Shown: one piece after another, positions 60,601-64,000 of the stretch | How the letters are laid out: every line of letters begins with the position of its first letter | How positions within the stretch are numbered: the first letter of the stretch is position 1 | NCBI GenBank assembly: GCA_022829145.1 | Contig: CM040753.1 | Span: 10,423,884 to 10,487,883 of the forward strand | Source of the DNA: Albula goreensis | Taxonomy: Eukaryota; Chordata; Actinopteri; Albuliformes; Albulidae | DNA: 64,000 nucleotides | Reading direction: 5' to 3' | Made by a program: the position numbers and the translations under genes | Notes under the pieces: model-generated | The model's database searches: none | What the model saw: the letters and a program-made list of their open reading frames with translations, nothing else | What the model was told of the DNA's origin: nothing

Positions 60601-63600
60601 GACTTCTAGAACTTTAGACATGTATGCTTCAATGAAATGTGACTTATGGGTAGAATATGTGCAACTCTACAGCAAGCAAGTCATGGTAATCAAATATTTT
60701 CAATTGTAATACTCAATACCCACCAGTCAAAACCTTTCTGAGGCACATTACCAGCACAACTAACCACATGTTCTGTAGGTAACGGAGTGATGTATTCTGA
60801 TATAATATACATACACAAAAGCCAGGTATTAGTCATGCCATTGCACTCAACATCCTGCATTAGTTGAGTGCAATGAAATGACTCAACTACTGCTCTGTTA
60901 AATATTAAATATAACTGCACGTTTAATCTGTGAGGGAAACCAAGAGGAAAAATGCTCACTTATCTACACCAGATAAATTCAAACAGTCACTGACTTGTAA
61001 GGTAATGCATTCTAAATCTGAGGCAATGACTCAAATGCCCAAAGATTAACAGGAAACTGAATAGTTCCAAACAAAGTTCAGTCTGATATTTAACCCTTTT
61101 TTGTGCTTCACTACTGCAGGATTACTGGTGGTCTCCTGGTTCAGCATTCCCTGGAGGCAGACTCTGTTCGGATAATGGTTTGATATGTACAGTACTTTAA
61201 TACATCAGGAGGATCAATATTTTTAGCTTCTCTGGAGCAGACACCACCCGATACAATCAGATCCAGTAAAGTTCATTAAGGACCACTTTAGGCAGAATGA
61301 GATATTACAACCCTCTTTGATGAATGATGCATTCTGACTTTTCTTCCTAAAGCCACATTGAGCACAGGTACTGTAAAAGCTCTGTGCTTTTTTGATCACT
61401 TCATTTCTTTCTGTGCTGACAACCAATAAATGTTAAGCATTTACCATTCAAAAAGTTGCTTCGATTTTTCATTTTGTTCACCTTTTGTGCACCATTGATT
61501 TTGAAGCAAGTAAAAACTGTACCATATTATTATTATTATTTATGTACTAATTGTTAAGGAAAAGTGCATTGAAGCATTGATTCTGAAAGGGGTCCACTAT
61601 GGCCTATCACTGCAATGTAACAGGTATTTATGCTGGACAATAGCTCACACTTTAAATGTAAAGTTAACCTTTGAATATCACACTGAGGATATTCCATCAG
61701 TGTACCTTCTGTCAAATGTGAATAGCAGGCATTTAGAGGCAATACAACTGAACTGTTGATTTTTTCAAACTGTAAAGCATATTTAGTGAGTAAAAAATGT
61801 CTTCTCCCAATAACAGAGGAGGAGATACTCTGTAAATAATGTCATGTACAGCATGGTGCAGTTGTGACAACCACAGCCCAGCTCCTTGGATACCAGCAGC
61901 GTGAGAGTGCTCCATTGAGCATTTTGAAACATAGAGTCAATGAACCAGATTGCCAAAAATCACAGAACACCAACTCTGGGTCAAAGAACTGCCATTCAAT
62001 AAGAGTGAGGTAGGGGGGTCGTGGTGAACTGACTTCACAAAAACAAAGAAAATTTCAATTTTTTCAGTTTGGCATTTCAGAAGTGTCTCACATCTAGCAA
62101 CTGTTGATCTAAGGCACTAAAGCAACAAGTGAGCATTTGTTCTGCAGGAATGCAGAGTATGCCAGAGGGGGAGGGGAGGTACATACAGCTCCGCTATGGC
62201 AACCCAGGACCTCTTTCACCCCATCAAAATGATTAGCTGTGCCGGTGGTAACGGGCGCTGTCGCAAAGGGTCAATATTGATACAAAATGCATACCGTATT
62301 TCTCCCTGAGATTTCCCTTTCACAAAACCATAAAAACCAAAAAAAAAAAAAAAAAAACACCCAGGTCCCAGAACAGGCACGGAGAAAACAACACTTAAAA
62401 TTATGAGTAGACAACAGAAAACAGAGGGTGCAATCTCACACACACATTAAGACATGCATGTGGCAGAGGTGATGGAAAAACATCAAATGAGCTCCATACG
62501 TCAGAATGCAGACTTTGCCTCACTGTTCGCTCACGATTCTTTCTTATGCAAGTAAAAAAGGACCTAAATATGATGTGATTTAAAGGGTTACATTCAGCTA
62601 CAAAACACAAACTAAATATGTTTGTTTTGTTATAGAAAAGATCAAAGGCACTGTATGAGAGAATTAAAATGCTTCTTTAGCCATAACATGAAAACAAAAC
62701 TCGGGAAATTGTATGATTTTATTAAATACAATTAAAACAAAGCTTACTGAATGCTTCACTAACAGAAAAATGGCTGGCAGCTAAAAGGCTTTACTACAGC
62801 AAAGTCTGAATCACCTCATAACAAGCAAACCCACCTGTCAGAACAGCAAAAAGGGTTACTCAATTAAATGTGTGCATGTATTTGTGTTTGACAGAGAGAG
62901 AGTGTGAGAGAGAATGAGATTAATCACACAAAATGATGACTAAGTCACACACTGCTGACTGAGACCTGATCTCATGCTTGAGTACCTCAGGAAAAACACC
63001 TCAGTCACTAAGCACAGTTGTTCTTTCTGTCCAGACTGCTAATACGGTCTTCTGGGTGGTACTGGAAATGATGTTCCACATACCCCTTACTGTCTATGGT
63101 GTCCCATCTTTAAGGCCCAAACCAGGATAGCAGAGTCAGCCCACTGCACTGAGTCATGCAGAATTCTGACTCATAGAAATGATAATCATCTGAAAGGGCC
63201 AAACCCCACTTCCACAGCTGCAGCCCCCCAGAAACACCAGCATAACAAGCAGAAAAGGCTCATTTTAAATGGGTCATGAGTCCAACACGTGGGCCCTCTG
63301 GAGGGGAATATCCAACTACATATTTAGGGTTACTGGGCTGCAAAGTGTCCCCAGGCCACGTGAGTGTTACAGAAAAGCTGGCAGTGTGGTGTCTCTTTCC
63401 GGGGAGCACTTCCCCGCGGCGCTCACTTTTCTTCATTCAGGGAACGACCCTCTGTGCTCTTGTTGTTTCTCATTTCAAAAGGGCTGACACATGCTAACCA
63501 TCACTCCGCTCCACAGAGCGAAGAATGAAATAAGCTGAACCCACAGCACGACAGCGTGTGTGTGCCTGTGTGCTAATGTATAACACATTTTAGGTTATGC

Positions 63601-64000
63601 ACTGACCAGCAAGCACATTCGGTTAAAGGTGAGACCCATGCCATTACACAGATCTCTCTGGAACTGTAGCACTGTGACAGGGATCAAGGGTTCCACATGA
63701 AAATGAGGGTGAAATAATAGGAAAACCAATCACAAGACCACTATCCAACAAGGCATAGCACATGTGACCCCCCAAAAAAAAGGAATATCAGTAAGAGTGC
63801 AGCTGCAACCACCCACAAGAAGGAGCATTTTCATTTTCACAGTACGCATCATTTCTAGGCCGTGAGAAATGTGCTTGCAACAGCACATAAAGAGTGTGAC
63901 GGCGGGGCAGGAGAACATAACACAGGAGCACAGGAGCTGGCCATTCAGGGCCACGAGGTTAGGGTCACATGTTTGGACAGGCCCCTGTGAGCCTCAGTCC
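54668..64000. other. Gene-free flank upstream of arhgap29
   Basis: About 9.3 kb with no supported exon on either strand. Includes an A19 run (62339-62357), short T-runs, and a perfect-stem hairpin (60831-60883). abcd3, the next gene in the human order, was looked for by its start and not seen. Likely arhgap29 5' flank or a large first intron. Confidence 0.6.
60831..60883. other. Perfect-stem hairpin (19 bp, 11-nt loop)
   Basis: CATTGCACTCAAC (60839-60851) pairs perfectly with GTTGAGTGCAATG (60863-60875). Outside a 2x2 internal loop the stem continues AGTCAT (60831-60836) with ATGACT (60878-60883). Could be a short RNA hairpin or cruciform. The stem is shorter than a usual miRNA precursor. 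Confidence 0.6.

Noticed and set aside
60000-64000. abcd3 5' exons
   Set aside because: Expected from human gene order, but no frame resembling the abcd3 N-terminus is present.

Overview
The window is vertebrate nuclear DNA, most likely from a ray-finned fish. The evidence is spliced genes with GT-AG introns, abundant (CA)n/(GT)n microsatellites, decayed tRNA-derived SINE copies, and compact introns (38 exons of an ABCA gene in 27 kb). There are no prokaryotic operons, CRISPR arrays or phage. Both recognisable genes lie on the minus strand, so coordinates fall as the genes are read 5'->3'.

Region 1 (1-26904, minus): abca4, the photoreceptor ABC transporter (retinal/N-retinylidene-phosphatidylethanolamine flippase). 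Exons equivalent to human exons 1-38 can be placed. Most match the human exon lengths as I know them (66, 94, 142, 140, 128, 198 ... 178, 116) and every junction keeps frame, giving 1834 codons. The gene runs off the left edge inside exon 38, so the end of the second membrane domain and NBD2 lie outside. Unusual points are a GC-AG intron, a (TG)14 tract against the exon 10 acceptor, a much enlarged charged linker exon, a possible micro-exon before exon 27, and repeated acceptor-like units in intron 23.

Region 2 (26905-31185): a 4.3 kb spacer holding the abca4 upstream region and the arhgap29 3'UTR. A consensus DR5 retinoic-acid-receptor element and a CRX-type TAATCC lie within about 100 bases upstream of the abca4 start codon.

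Region 3 (31186 to at least 47636, minus): arhgap29, a RhoGAP with an F-BAR-type coiled-coil region, a C1 zinc domain, a RhoGAP domain and a C-terminal PDZ-binding tail. Twenty-one exons are well supported. Two further phase-compatible candidate N-terminal exons lie at 49660-49737 and 54586-54667. One exon (41212-41517) has an internal in-frame acceptor and a CpG-rich extension that may be an alternative exon or an internal first exon. A second GC-AG intron occurs here.

Region 4 (about 47.6-64 kb): no confident gene. It holds long arhgap29 intron/upstream sequence, microsatellites, homopolymers and one notable perfect-stem hairpin (60831-60883). The head-to-tail order arhgap29 -> abca4 on one strand is the same as in human, which supports orthology. 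The two genes do not share a pathway: one is a retinoid lipid flippase, the other a Rho-family GTPase regulator.
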